A stretch of DNA of 64,000 nt from Albula goreensis. Taxonomy: Eukaryota > Chordata > Actinopteri > Albuliformes > Albulidae. The position numbers and the translations under genes are program-made. The notes under the pieces were generated by a model. The model was given only the letters and a program-made list of their open reading frames with translations, did no database searches and was not told the DNA's origin. Where the stretch lies: NCBI GenBank assembly GCA_022829145.1, contig CM040746.1, positions 36,001,712-36,065,711 of the forward strand, given 5' to 3'. Shown here in pieces: positions 14,085 through 28,700 of this stretch. The stretch's first letter is position 1, and each line of letters begins with the position of its first letter.

Positions 14085-15239
14085 GTAATATCACTGGCCT
14101 TGAATTAATGGAACTGTGCAATCAGCCGTTTGCCCAAAATAAACACAATACCAACATTACTTCTTTAAGAACCCATTTATATTGGACATGTTCCTGACAA
14201 ACAGGCTTATACTTCAATAAACCTCCCTGTATTCTGTACAGTTTTTGGACTTCAAATGTATTATTCATCTATTGGTTTATTTGTAAGGGATACGCACAGA
14301 AAACATTTTCAAGTGCTAATGCACTACCCAATATCCTGTATTATGAGTCTCCAGCTAATGCTAATATCCAGCACCAGTCCCTTGGAGGGCAAATACAGTT
14401 AATGAAACGCAGAGATTGTTACAATATTAAAAATGAAAAATGAATTTAAAGACACACACAAAATTTACACAACAGGTTAAGCTGCCCCTGGATTTCCCAA
14501 TTCTCTATCATCATTGTAAATTCATTCCGAAATTAAGAACCAAGAAGTTGAGTAAGTGCTCTCTGCAGTGAATAGAATCTCCTTACAGATGGGTTTAGGA
14601 TGGAAGTTTGATTGGTTTAACTGTGGGAAAGATTGTTCAGAGAGAAATAACTTATAAGTGCTTTACAGTGTTATAATAATAAGTGTACCCAAAAAGGCCA
14701 TTGAGATTAAGATCACTCAAGGCCAGCTATGAAAAGGAAAGTTAGGAAGGAGGCTAAGTGCAATAAAATAAATACCCAGGAAGGCTAAGAGGACATTCAG
14801 AAAAGCGACAGCAAAGAACCTGAAAAATGACAAAAACTGAGGATGAATGAGTCAGCAGACCTGAAATGCATTTGAAGAACCAAGGCAGAATTTTTATGAA
14901 CTATTAATTGGTATATTTATGCAATCTCGAACATCTGGAGAGATTGTGAGATATGATAAAGGGACTGAGCAAATCACATAAATTGTAGGCCTGTCACTTT
15001 TGCATGCATCACATTAAGATGTGTTATTTTGGAAACTACAATTAAAGTGCAAATTATTCCCAGCAGCTGCACTGGCTGTCAGACACTCAGGATGGACCCC
15101 AAACCAAGAAATAAGAGCTTTAAGCTTTAGCTCAGTCATTAGCCAGGTATAACCAGGTGTCTGAATCTGTGGGAACCAACTGGATTTGGTGAGTTTAGGG
15201 GAGACTTGAAAAGTGGTCAGGTTTCAACTGAATTATAAA

Positions 15240-15442
15240 TTTACATCACATTCCTTTCAGCAGATGTTCTTATCCAGAGCAATTTACTTTTTACCTATTA
15301 CAGACTATTTATTTACACTGCTACATATTTACTGTGGCAAATCAGCTGAAGAGGTTTGCTAAAATGGCAGATCTCTAAATTGGGAATTGAACCTGCAGCC
15401 CTGTAGTTACAAGCCCAGCCCCCTGCCCATTATATTGCACTT
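15240..15442 (-). mobile_element. tRNA-derived SINE (diverged copy)
   Basis: Minus-strand reading: TATAATGGGCAGGGGGCTGG head, GCAGGTTCAATTCCCA as a B-box match, and the tail AATTGCTCTGGATAAGAACA followed by TCTGCTGAAAGG. The same architecture as the other copies but a different head, so probably a related subfamily. Confidence 0.7.
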
Positions 15443-18400
15443 CAACCCAATTTACAGTTCAGTTTTTTATATGGAAATTGCTTTATGTTCATATGGCTCA
15501 ACATTCTCTGAAGCAATTCCAGTTCCTTGCTTAAATGCCATGCTCAATAGCAGTAAATAAAAAAATGCAAACAAAATTAAATTAAATAATCCAAAATTAA
15601 TCGGATTACACTAATTTTTTTTTTTTCATGTCATTTGTAATAATTAAATTTCCTAAGTAACCAGTCCGGCTCTTTGCTGGGCACAGACTGAGAGGAATGG
15701 GAGAGAGTGAGTACAACCGCTTCAGTTTCAGTGCGCATTGAGCAGAGAGTGGGCGGCACAGCAGCAGCTCAGACTAATTGACAATTCCATATGTGAGAGA
15801 AAAAAACATGATAACAGAAAAACATAAACAAAAATGTGAACAGTCAACATGGTTATAACAGAGGGAGATCATTAACCAGCAAACAAACCTGCAGGACGTC
15901 CTCAAGGACAATGACATGCCCTCAAATATAATCTGGATTTTAAAAGGAGCATCTGACACACTTGATACACCTGTCATTGAATTGAAACCATTAGGAATGT
16001 AGGGTAGTCTCAAAGTGAAAGATGCAAAAGCTGCATTAAGATCACAAAGCAGATGTTCAGAGTCAAATTTCTACACACGCTGCCCATGTGCACATTGTCT
16101 CTAACGGTAAAGTACTCCTGGGGATGCATGGTTTCTGTTTGAAAGTTTAAAGCACATCTTGTGTACAATACTAGAAAGTACTGCACGTTCCCAAAAATAC
16201 TCTATTCATTCAAGTAGATGCTGAAATTCACCATTATAATAAAAGTGTATTGGCTATAACAGTATATGAGATCATGCATTACACCTCAGGATAGCTTTAG
16301 GATAAAGGCTATGGATATTTGAGTCCTAACCAAGGATGCAGACAATCAAATATTAATAATACAAATCCTTAACAACATTTAAAGCACAAATCTCAGAACC
16401 ATCCTATTCTCAGAACTATCCTACTCAATCACACACTTCAAAGAAAGTATCACCCAAACACCTTGATTGACACACTCAGCCCTAAGCTCAGCTGAGCCCC
16501 AGACATATCGCAGTGCTCTTGTCACACCATCCAGTCACACCCTTTTCTTGTGAAATGTTTGCAAACAGCATAATTTTCAGCACACTGTGAGTTCCTTCAT
16601 GAATTATTGACAACCCGCCCTCCCTCACAACAAACGTTATAATAACATGTAAATAATTCACAAAGATCAAGAGTTATGCATTTTGAATATTTAAAACAAG
16701 AGTCATTTGTATTATTATGCACAAACTGTATTTCTGTTTATTTTTTAATCATTAAACTAATTTTCATGCATTTTGTAAGCTGACTGAATACATTAGATTC
16801 ATGTTTGACAATGCATAAATTGGTATCCCTAACAGATACTGTGTACCCCATGCAAAGCAAGCTAATGGCTAATTTAACTGAAGTGAATGTATTTGTCAAG
16901 GGAGCTGACTAATTCTAGAAACTGACCCAGTAGGTCACCCCATGAGGGAGAAAATGTTTAATACACTCCACATAATTTTGGAATTAAACAATAAACAGTA
17001 AATCATTTTGGAAATGATTGCATTATGTGCATCATAACTGCTTGTGTGTTTCTCTGCTATGAAGAATAACAAATTCCTTTTCAGGAAAACATAAGACTCC
17101 TTCAAAATTTGTTTTAAAGGAGTTTGGATTAATAGTTGGCTCACCGCCATGTACTAAATTTCTAGGAATATGCAGTAAATTCTGAATTACATTATACTGG
17201 AAAGGTTTAAGCATTATTTTCTTCAGACTTAATCTGCCTGAACAGATCAACACAATTGGACAAAGAAACAGTGAGAAATTGCCACAGTGGGATTACTGAA
17301 CTTGTGAATGAACCTGCATCCTTGTTCTGCTTCCTAGAGGATGCCGTATTTCACTTCCTCATGAAAATCATCAAGCCATTATCCACAGGCAGTCCGTCAG
17401 TCATACACAATATGTTTGACATGAACATCAAAAGGTTTGCTCAGAGATCTCTCTATAAATAAACAAGGTAAACTCAAGTCCTCTCTCTGTGGTCTCCAAA
17501 GGGAAAACTGGCACACTCACTTAGGCAATAGCACTCACATTACCCAGCATGAACTTAATAAAGGCATGTTTCTTAATAAACTCATCTCACTTTTCTCTTT
17601 CAGTTCTGCTTAGTCCATTATAAACCATCTCAAGAAGTCAATCATGTCATTATATTTTAACCACCCATCATACTACCTGAACAGTGATGATTAAACAAAA
17701 ACAACTACAAATCCCTGCCAATCTAAGTCACTGTGGAATTAATTCACATCTTTGCAGGAAATCAATGCAGCACCTTCAGAATGTGTCAAATCAAATTGGA
17801 TATAAAATAATCTACCAGAAGGTTTGGTTTCTCTTGAGGTTTGCAATGTCATTTAACAGGCAAGTGGTTTTTCTCCCATTATATCACTGAGTCATGTGAC
17901 AACTTGGGCAGCGTATGAAAGCAGAATGGACAGGTTCCCTGTGCTACTGGGTCATGCTTTCACACATGCACATCTGCTGGAATGAAATGCCATTTGACCA
18001 TACCAGAAAGTATTTTATCCATTTCAATATTTAACATCTGCATCAAGAATGAGATGTAACCATCTTCTTAAATAAGACATTGAACAAACTGACAAAAGAA
18101 AAACTGTAGGTGAATAGTTTTTTAGTGTTTTTAAAATCACAAGACTGACTGAGTAAGGAAGCAACCCAAGACAAATCAACCTGACAAGCAACAAGCTTAT
18201 ATGACAGAAACACAGCAATTGCTTTCACAGCAGGGTTAAATAAAGCAAAAATGCTGCCATGGTCTGGTGATCACAATGTCTCACTGGTGCATTGATGAAT
18301 ACTAAATGTTTATGAACTTTTACACTTCATAACCTTACATGAAGCAGCATACTGGAATCCAGAGTATTTCAAAGCAAGATACAGGTCCACAAAAACATAC

Positions 18401-18596
18401 AGAGCATCATGTCACTTCACTGGGAGCCACAACATACGAAAGAGAGGACAGTGGGCAAAACATTTTCTTTCTTTTCTGCAGCCATTGGAAATAACAACCC
18501 TATGCACAGGCTGTGTGTTCCCTACACATAGTTACACATTTCTATTTGCCTGAGTATACGAACAAGCTGGAATCTTACCTTCTCTGTTGTTCTGGA

Positions 18597-18690
18597 CTTT
18601 TACAGCCGCTCCCCGACGGCTCTTCGCATCCCGGTGTGGACGAGTTTGGCCGCGGATCGTTCCGGGTTATTTCGACGGGATTACAATGGA
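18597..18690. other. CpG-dense patch in AT-rich intergenic DNA
   Basis: About eleven CpG dinucleotides occur in roughly 90 bp (for example CCCCGACGG, TTTGGCCGCGGATCGTTCCG, TTTCGACGGG), while the surrounding kilobases have very few. A TTTTACAG acceptor-like sequence precedes it on the plus strand and the plus-strand frame stays open for some 65 codons. I recognise no protein. It could be a lone exon, a regulatory element or a transposon fragment. Confidence 0.4.
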
Positions 18691-21600
18691 TGTGGCCCAT
18701 TTCCTTCGTTCTCCCTCTTGCCCCCTGTTCTGCTGACAAACATTTGCATAGAAAAACAAAAAGAAAATTCCACTTTCCTCTCAGAAAGGAAATTCTTGAT
18801 AAGTGATTTCCGCTGTACTTCCCTCAACAGCTACACTGAAACAACCAGGAGCTTAAACCATATCCTGTGTTCCTGGCCCTCTATTCTTTGTAACACATGG
18901 AAAAGATGGAGCAAGCTTTGTTTCTCTTTCTGTGCACAGACTCAATTCCCAAAAAAGCATCCTTTCTAAGACCTTGGGATTTTTTTTTCCATTCTAACAT
19001 TGAGTTAGGATGCCATGGATTTAACATAAACACAGACAAAGCAATATCTTTAGCTAATGATTCAGAGAGCAGTCGTTGTTTAAAATCCTTTGTAGATTAT
19101 ATCCTGGAAACTCATATGTGAAGTCCGTGGTTTGCAAGAGTGTGTAACCCTCCTTTAATGGACACCCTAATGCTTAAAGGGAAATATTTAGTTTACTGTG
19201 AACTAATCAGGTTATGAGGGTGGCTGACTGAATGTATATTAAATGAAAATTCAGAATTCCTTTACTTTTTATGAAACTAAAAAAGGAAGGAAGCTGCAAA
19301 CTCATTTTCTCCCACTGTTTTAAATGTAAAACCAACATTTGTGCATGTATGCCTTCATCACGGTGTTTTCTGTAGTTTTATTTTGTTTTTATTTATTTTA
19401 TTTATTTATTTTTTGCATGTACACAGAGCAATTGGTAGGATACGGTTTTAATAATAAAACAGTTTATGCTGGATGAATGTAATTATTGCATTGTATTATT
19501 TTGCTGCTGAGGATTAATGGCCTCTTACAAACTGTTATATGGTGTTTATGATCCATAATATTAAAATATTATTAGTGCAAATTACAAAATTTGAGAGTCC
19601 AAGAATAGTATCAGGAAATGACACAAAGTTAAACTCTTTATACTCTTTAAACTCTATATTATGAAGGGGAGAAAAGGCTTTTCTGGAAACTGCTATCTAC
19701 ATATAGTTATCCTTGTGCATTCAGAATTCTTTTAAACTTCAACATGCCGTATAGATTCATCACTGACCTCGGTAGGATCGATGTGGAGAATAAATGGAAT
19801 AAGGAATTTCCCAATCGTCTGATATGACAAATCTGTCATGAAGCATGCAGTGTTTTGAAAGTGCCGTGTCATACTACAACGATAATGATACCCTTGTGTG
19901 CTTGATGAATTGCCTGGTATTGCAATTAGAGGGGCTCAGTCAAAGCTATCCATGATGTCGTATGAATAACCCCCTGGACAAATGACTGAACTGTGCTGGA
20001 TTATCTTTCCTGGTGAACGTTTGAGTGGGAAGAACTCAGGAATAGCTGTTTGTCATAAAGTATGTTCATGGAAATGCAAGGTCCTGAGATTTCTTATCTT
20101 TCAAAAATAAATTATTCTGTGGGTTCTAATGGGTTCCTTGATACATGCATATCGGTATACCATGTTTGTGGAAGTTGAGAGGAGTTTGTAAAGTGCTTCA
20201 GATTCATAAAACAATCACAACATAATTATGGATTGCTTTTATTGGCATTATCACTTTAATAAAGTACCGATTTGGTCAGTCACTCTGGAAAAACTACTGT
20301 AATGTAATATCACAACAACAGAATAGGTGCATTTTAAATGTGAGTACTATGATTTACAACTGAGCAATCATTGCTTTGACAAAATAGCTGTTTGAAAAAT
20401 ACAAATCACAATTTATGGACCAAAAAGCATATGATTTGAAAAATTTTACTGCGCAATCCTCATGTTGGCTGCATGGTGAGCTCTGAGTACTGCATCTAAT
20501 ATTTATACATAATTCATAAAATGAAAAATGTATTGTACATTGACAAGATGAGAACCTCTCTGTAGTAATGACCCCCCATTTCCAAGGTGTTTATGGAACT
20601 TGCATTTTATTGTTCCAGTATACTGTGGCTGATTGCAGGATTGATTTTGCTAATAAATAACAACACAAACCAATCAATAGTGAATTTACTGGCAGCAAAT
20701 AAGTAATGTTAGACCGTACCTGTCAACAAACACCCAGAACAAATGAAATTACATACATGGAAAGAATGTCTTGTCTATTTCTTATAGACCGCATCCTTTT
20801 ATTCTATTCCATCATAAAAGAAACATGCTGTTCATTGTCAGTGTTTCTCACCTATGAACTGGCAGCCTATCACTCACAGCAGTCATGGGAATCCATGTTG
20901 CTTCCTAATCCCTCATCAGCTTATTAGAGGTTTTCTGGATGTTCTCTGGCATTTAAGCCATTGTGTCCCCATGGAGCTCTAGGGTAAGGGGGATTACGAG
21001 AGTTTCCAAATATGAGACTCCAGCACCATTTACGCTCAATTTAGCAAAACCATGTGGCAGCAGGCAAAAGGTAAATAGGTACCAGAACACATGTATACAT
21101 GATGCATATTCCACAAATCACATTAGACATGCAAGTAACAAATTGCACAGAGGCAGAACAGCACTTGATCTGGGAATACATCAAATGTTTTCACACTATA
21201 AAGATCTGCCACCCAGTCCAGCTAGGTGGAGTGATGTCTGGTTACAAAAAGCAGGAAAGACCAGGGAGAGGCACCCCCCCAAAGTGATTGAAGGCAGATG
21301 GAAATCTTATGGAAATGTACCTCCTGTAACTGCATAAGAGAAAACCACACTTCCTATAAATTAACATTTTTTGCACTCTGCTGGTGTTCCTGGTGGCTGG
21401 CTGTGCACTTTATTCCCGGCCTTCCTTTGACTACAAACATTAGGTCCATCTCTTCTTCAACAGTGGGGTGAGTTTTACTCTGTTTGGCATTCAGGATTCA
21501 TTTCCAAATACAAGGATCATATTTGTCACTGTGTTTCTTGACTGTTTCCTGACTATACATTTTACAATGTAATGAACTGAGATGTCAAGCTGTTCTGTAT

Positions 21601-21911
21601 CTTAACCTGTTTGCTAGGGCCCAATTCCGTTCATGCACATGCATGCACACACATGTGCACAAACAACAAACAAGAGCTGACACAGATACTCATGCACACA
21701 GATACACACAAACACACACACACATATGCAAAAATTAAAAGTAGTATGAAAACAGCTGCACCTGTTGAAGAAAACGGCAAATATCTTCATAAACTGTCAT
21801 GAGTTTCAATGAAACGTTTCACAGTCTCTGATTTCTTTTGGAAAATCATTCTGAAACCATGGCTCCTAGAAATGTCTCTTTTACAAAAATAACAAAGATG
21901 CCGCTTCCTGC

Positions 21912-22125
21912 CGAGGATGGCTAGATGACCCAATCAACATAAGAGAGATTTTGTCTCTGAGATGTTGGGTTTGATTCCCGGATACAGCCTTTTAGCAAGG
22001 TCCATTGAGAAAGGGGTTTAACCAGAATTGCTTCAGTAAAATATCCAGCTGTATAAATGACTGCAAAAATGCAAAACTGTGCAAGTTAATCTTGATAAGG
22101 GTGCATTCTATACGCCCAAATGCAG
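21912..22125 (+). mobile_element. tRNA-derived SINE (diverged, plus strand)
   Basis: Starts GAGGATGGCTAGATGACCCA, has GTTGGGTTTGATTCCCGG as a B-box-like element, and ends AAGTTAATCTTGATAAGGGT followed by GCAT and CCCAAATGCAGGT, a decayed version of the shared tail. The only copy of this type seen on the plus strand. Confidence 0.6.
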
Positions 22126-25100
22126 GTGAGCTGTAAAACCAGGTGTGCTGTGCAGTCAGCTTCCCCTTACACCTGCAAGTACTCCAGATAGGAGTGCTTT
22201 GAAACACAATGTCCAACAAAATGAGAGTCAATTCACCGCAAAGATGTACATGTACAAAGTCCTACAGTATAGAAAAGCACAACCTCAAGAATGCTAGTGG
22301 CAGAGTGCAGATCAGCCACAAATAAACATCCATTCAGAAGAGACAAGAGAAACAGTGTACCGGCAAGTGGATAATAAAAGACTGGATGCAATTTGAGCCA
22401 GATAACACATAGCTAGTTCAGACAAGCAACAGCCTATATTTAAGAAAGGTGGGAGGCAAGTAGAATAGTGCATAAAAACGGATCCTTCCATTCAAAAGAG
22501 GACAACAGAGGAGATGGAGCAGGATCAAGCTGGGTCACAGGGCCAGGTCTGCCGCCACAGTAGACAGACACTGCTTTTAAATACGGATTATTCAGAGCAG
22601 ACAAAATGCCATGAGCTGACATTAAAACAGACAGAGTGGTTACTGTTTAATGTGCAACAAATGAGCACCTTAGAAATGGGATTAAACAATTGATATGCAA
22701 TATTATAATAATTTGCAGAAACACAAATAACGTGTTTTGTCCTTGTTCGTACCATAACATTGCCTTGTAAAATTTGTCTCTGCTTGCAGTGCACAGACGG
22801 ATCACTAGATGGCACTCATATCATTACTTGGAGGTTTCACTGATCGAGCATTCCACCAGACCTGCTCATTCGTTTCCGGTTTTATGTGTCCTTACTTGTG
22901 GAAATAAGCGCACGATTCTCTCAAGCGGATCACCCAGTTCAGTCTCAAAAGTGATTTAACTTAGTGTCTCACCAAATCAACTAGAAATGGTTCTGTAAGT
23001 TCGTGTGTTCCTAAATGGTCCAAATTTGTCCCTGTTTTGTCTCAATAGTAAATCAAGCCCTAACAGCAATTGCTTTAATACAAATGTTAAGATTAATTTT
23101 ACATTGTGGCAGGCATGTTATTGTTGAAACATTTTAATATTTATACAATAACTAAACATAATTACAAAGACTTATATGTACACTATGGTAAAACGGGTAG
23201 CATGAGCTAAGACACTAAAATAATGTTACATATCCTTCATATTTGTCCCTAAACAATCAACATTTATGACTGAACGTGCAAATATCATCATATCAATCAT
23301 AACATTGATAAAGTAACAGAATAAATATGCCAATGACAAATTTGCGTTAATCGTCTCATTTTCAGGTGCTGCGGAGATGCACATTTTCTGCCGACTAATG
23401 AAACAGGTACCGTATAATAAAACCATTTTTTTTTTATTAGCAAAGAATATCCTTGTGTGCTGTATACTAACATTACCCCAGAAAAACAGAAAGCAGTTCA
23501 GATAAAAACCGAAAAATGCATTAAGTAGAAAACTGGAAAACGGTACATTGTTCTTCTCAACACTTCTCACCTCCAAAGCACCATGTCCGCAGGAAGCACT
23601 GCACCTTATCAAGTTTGAGTCGTTGTATATAATGTACATTACAGCAACACGCTATTTCGCACTGTTCGGGGCTGACGTTGTTTGCACGCATTCAGTAGTC
23701 CACTTGGAATTTGGAAAACCAAAGCCAAGCGGAAAGCTTGGAGTGTATGGAGTTTTATGGTTATGGCCCTGAAACCTGTACTGACGTTTCGTCAGTTTCA
23801 CCCCTCCACAATAAGTAGCATAATGCTGCATGTTTTACATGAGGCACAGTCTCCGAATGGCTTATTTACAAACGCTACAATTTACCGCTTTCATCAGAGA
23901 CCTAAGCTTAAGTAGGCAAGCATGTTTTAGATGCATTCCTTAAACATGCTTGGACCCACGCCGCTCTATCGAACGCACTAACGTTTCCGGTTGGTGCGCC
24001 ACACCACGAGCACTTAAAAGTGCTCTGATGCGAAACCACAGGTCAATGAACTGGGTTATCATATATCGTGTCTGGTCTGGTCATCAGTTCTGGTGGTTGA
24101 TGGTATCATGGAATCGCAGCAACATGACTGTAATGGGCCGAGTTAATGTAGGCTACCCAAGATAAGGAACATTGTGTTTCTGGGTTAGCTGTTAGGCAGA
24201 TATTGTGAGTATTACGCGTTTTACAGATGCGGGAAAGGTTGCCAGTTGTGTAACGTTAGTGATAACATAAAACACACTCCTCTCACGTATGTGCAAGTTT
24301 ACCTTTCGAGGGCAAGCCGAACAGACTGAACTTGTTCCTGAATTCTTTGGTATGAAATAATTTATGAATGGATGTATTCCCAGTTTTGTATTAATGTTTA
24401 AGAAGTAGGCCTATTGTAAGCAAAAGTATACAGTACTCGTTAGTCAGAGACCTCGTTTCTTATATCTGTACTTCCATTACGTTTACACGTGGGGAAAAAG
24501 AAACAGAAATTATTCATAGTTTTCCACAAAAGAAAATTAAAACATTCTGTTGTTAACAAAAAAAAAATATTACAATGCAGATGCTGATCTGGTGTGTGTA
24601 TGGATTGTGACCAACCACCTACTACAATTCCAATTCTGTAGAAATACACCATAACTATTACAAAAAACAGCTCTGATATTAAACAGTATTTACTGTAGCG
24701 ATGCTACATTTGAGTTACACCTCCGCCAGTGACAGAGTACTACTGTAACTGGCTTCTACTGCATTATACTGTGTGTGCGTGCATTTTTTTTTTTTTTTTT
24801 TTTTTTGTTATTGTGTTGCTTGACCTGAAGTTCTTCAGTGAATATCTACCTGTGTAAGTGGATTTTAATGTTAAAAATATGCACGCACTGCCCTGGATTA
24901 AAATACTCCCTGCTAAATGTCTACATGCAGAAGATCTGTTCCATTTATATTTTCCATATCATTTTGTTGATCCACTGTACCTTTATGCTGTTTCTACTAC
25001 ATATTGACACCTTCATGAATGGATTTGTCTAACTTCATCAGATGTTGGTGCTGTAATTACATTCAATTTTATCTTCTAATTTACAAAGGCATCACTACAA

Positions 25101-27020
25101 AGCTCCTTACTTACCTGGCTCCCTGCTAACCTGCAAGTGTCTAATTAGTTTACTTCCAGTGATCTGTTGCCACTTAAAATTTCCACAAATATGAGGTAAA
25201 CCAGTCCATTTGAATTACTCTCCACCCAAAATCTGGAATACTTTTCAGAATCAGCATGAACTTGAGATGTTAATATCAGTCTATGATTTTAAATGTTTAA
25301 TAAATGATATGATAATTGAATTGAGCATTTTTCAACTCCTGCTTGCTCATTGTATATGGCTACAAATTGTCTGTTAATGTATGTTTTTTGGCACTGAGAT
25401 TCTGTCTTTGTGACTATGCTTATCTCAGGTTTACCTTCAAAAGAAATTCAGCCCAGGTTTTCCTCATTGAATGAAGGATAGACATCCTGTAATAAGTACT
25501 TGTTTTCAGAGCAGTGTAATAGACTTGAGCGCTATATATATATAATAGCTCAATGACTCATTGTATACCCAGCATGTTCATTTTAAAGTTCTGATGCTGC
25601 TTGACAAATATTTGAATAAATGCAAAAATATTTTGGAGAATTTGTCTACTCGAATCAGCTAAAAGCAAAATGGATAGCAATATAATTTATAACAGAGTAT
25701 TCGATATTCATTCACCTATCTTTCAGGTCTGAGAGCAGCTGGGTCCTGTGAGTGCAGGTCTGTGGCTGAAAACTTTTATAACAGGGAAAATACTAAACTT
25801 TTCCACCCTTAAAATTGTATCAATAATTAAAGTGTCATCACTCATGTTACAAAATGCCACAATGCTGAATTCAGTTTCAAAATGCCAAAAGGGAAGTTTT
25901 GGTTGGCATTTGGAAATCACATGGTTTTATGCTGGTTTCAATGGGCAGCTCAAATTCAGCTTAGCCCCCACAACTGAGACCTGTGCCCCGCAGCCTCTCC
26001 CCTGGCGCCATGCTTCTTGCTTGGGTTAGCTGAGGGCATGCATTCCAGGCTAGTTATATATAGGCCTACATGTCTATGGGCCGAAGTCTGGGCAACACAA
26101 ATAGAGCAAAGAATGATCTTATGCTCAGTCACCAACAAGCATCCAAAGGGTTTCTGTAATTGTCCTCTCATGAAACAGGGACAGGTGTTTTGTTTTTTTG
26201 TGCTGGAATAGGTTCCAGGATTGTTTTTTTTTCCCCCCAATTTAAGATAACGAAGTGGAAGTTATACATTTATCATTAACAAATGTTCTTTTGAAAAAGG
26301 CTGAAATGGATCTATAAATATACACATACCACTTAAGTTATGATGAATTATAGCTAGGGCTGAACAAAGCAGGAGGTGTAATTGCTTGGTTAATCCTTTA
26401 TATCATGCTGAATGTAACACTGATAAGATTTCAAAGTTCCCTGTTTAAACCATTCGTAGAACTGGTAACTAAGTCCACATCCTTCCTAAATTGTGTTATG
26501 GCAACAAAGTTGTCACTGAAGTGTAAAAACACAAAATGCACAGTGAATATCTATAGTATATCACTCTCATTAAAGGGTGTAATGCGTGTTCTGTGCATTT
26601 TTTTCTGCACATACAGTTATGCTGACCTCTAGATGGACAGTCTCTAGTCTACTTTGTTACAATAATTGTTTAATGTTTCATCTCTTTGACGATTGTTCAA
26701 AAGAGACTGTGATCCTCTGTTAGATACCCATTAGGCAAATAGTAAAATTGCATCATTAGAAAAGAACCAAAACCTTCAGCAATGGTTGTATGCATGTTTA
26801 AAAACTAATGTTGTTGCAAAATAAAAATTATATGGCCTAATTTGGTTTATTTGCATGTATTTGAAAAGGACAACAATGTTCCACAGAAAATTAACTGTGT
26901 GCATGACTGTATGCCTTTTTTAGGCAAAGAATTATTGTTTTGAATCATAGGAGCCTCTTTAAGCACTTATCATGACAGACATTTCCATTTCAGAAAAAAA
27001 GAGCCTCGACACCTGCAGAA
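22126..27020. other. intergenic region downstream of ahnak, no gene recognised
   Basis: Unique-looking AT-rich DNA with a poly-T tract at 24.8 kb. A stretch at about 23.5-24.3 kb has higher GC and CpG content (for example GACGTTTCGTCAG, CACGCCGCTCTATCGAACGC) but shows no exon structure. No gene supported. Confidence 0.55.
24784..24806 (+). repeat. poly-T tract
   Basis: An uninterrupted run of about 23 T, preceded by TGTGTGCGTGCA. Confidence 0.95.
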
Positions 27021-27037
27021 TGAGGTTAATTGAACGG

Positions 27038-27043
27038 TTTATT
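27038..27043 (-). terminator. ahnak: candidate distal polyadenylation signal of ahnak
   Basis: AATAAA on the minus strand, within TTCAAATAAACCGTTC, about 1.7 kb after the stop codon. A T-rich element follows it some 40 bases on. It competes with the proximal AATAAA at 28,162-28,157; both may be used. Confidence 0.4.
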
Positions 27044-28156
27044 TGAAGTTTGTTTTGTAGCTGAATCATTTAAAACAAAGAAAAAAAAGACAAGAAATAA
27101 ACAAAAACATTTCCACATCCCAATGTCTCTAAATCAAATCAGTTAGTTGTTACCAAAAATGAGGAAAATAAACTGATGCATATATTTCCCCCCAAAGTAT
27201 AAGCTGTGACTTGCAGGGAGCATCATATAGTAAATAATTATACATACAAGTGACATTACAGCACAGCTTCTCATCATATTTAAGTTATTCTGTACAGCCA
27301 ACACTGTCCTATACCCTCACAACCAAACACCACTGCAGCATTTCTTTGAGAGAGAGAGGGAGAGAGATTCACCACAGCTAAGGTGCAGGCTTGGAGGGAA
27401 TAGCAGCGTAGCTGCATATAAGCTCTCTGGACAACAGTCTTTTTAAAAGTGCAGCTAGGTCAATCCAATCCACAAAGCTTTGAGGCTGCATTTTATCACA
27501 TTGTACAATTCCTCAGTAGACATTAAAGAACAGGTCTATAAAAATATTTCGGAGACCATGGGAGCCATATATCACTGTCTATTTCAAATTCATATAAGGA
27601 AAAAAGTATTCTTTTTGTAAATGCATTTTTTCTTCTCCTCGTGACACATTATAAAAGACAAAACATGAAAATATATAATACAAATGACCATTGGAGCCAC
27701 CTTAAACGTCGCACTAGGACACTGCCATGCAGTCTTGCTTTTTGATGACTACATTTGCTATGCATTTTTCCATTCTGTTCATGTATGCTTTTCTTGTAAA
27801 GTTAAACAATGATGCCATTGTTCTATAAAGCAGCTATCAGTCCTGACGTGTGGCAGTATCCTAGTGCAACTGAAGTCCTAACAGCAGTTCATTAGTTTGT
27901 ACAAACATACAACATTGATTCTCATTGCAATTATGGTCACTACCAGCATTGTTATTGTTACTCTTAATAGAAAATGTAAAAACAAGCTCTAAGAAAGTAT
28001 ATTTTTTTTGCAGCAATGGGTTACATTTTTTAAAGCTCCAAAACAAAGGCAAATAAATCATTTGTTTATATATAACAGAAAGTGATGTTGCTCTGTATTT
28101 TAAATGTATGTGTGTATATAAAGACACACATCCTTGGAAACAACTATTTCAAACCA

Positions 28157-28162
28157 TTTATT
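28157..28162 (-). terminator. ahnak: candidate proximal polyadenylation signal of ahnak
   Basis: AATAAA on the minus strand in GCAATAAATGG, about 580 bases after the stop codon. The bases beyond it (TTTGAAATAGTTGTTTCC) are T/G-containing, as expected for a downstream element. Confidence 0.35.
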
Positions 28163-28682
28163 GCAATTTTGTAATAGTCCTCTTTGACTAATTTTTCATT
28201 ACATTTTAAAGATACAAAAATAGCACACTTATTTTTTTTTTTTTAAAAGTATTGAAACAAAATTCAAAGACATTTTGGTTTTACTTTGGAAATTTGTACT
28301 TAAGGCACTGTGTAGGGAGGGAAGAATGAGTGAAATGGGATATGTTCAATAAAATATAATTATGTACAAAAAGAAATACGTTTTAAAAATACAAAACTGA
28401 TTCATGTCTTATTTACAGGTTAAGGTTGATTTTCAAAACTACAAAAAATTTACTCCAGTGTGATTAGTTAAAGTAAGGTAAGGTTTTTGGGAGGGAGAAT
28501 CGAAAGGGAACAGGCATGTACTCTGTCAGCTATTCTGAGTATTTTCGTAACAGTGCATACGTGTAGTACTGGAGATCCAAGTTTTGAAAATCAGCCTGAA
28601 GATTTTCCCCCCACCCTAAAACAGAGATGGCAGTGGTGGGGCTTAGTTAATGGAGATGGGGAGAAAACTGTGAGTGTATGGA

Positions 28683-28700
28683 ATATATATATATATATAT
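28683..28700 (+). repeat. (AT)n microsatellite beside the ahnak stop codon
   Basis: Nine AT units about 40 bp after the stop codon, within the 3' UTR. Confidence 0.95.

Larger units (their letters stand above)
13063..21911. other. intergenic, no gene recognised
   Basis: Apart from the palindromic element at about 14.0 kb, the SINE at 15.2-15.4 kb and the CpG-dense patch at 18.6 kb, nothing beyond scattered AT-rich sequence can be supported. Confidence 0.6.

Noticed and set aside
23226..23639. 137-codon minus-strand reading
   Set aside because: Rich in Phe/Ile/Asn as expected from AT-rich DNA, no domain, no splice context.
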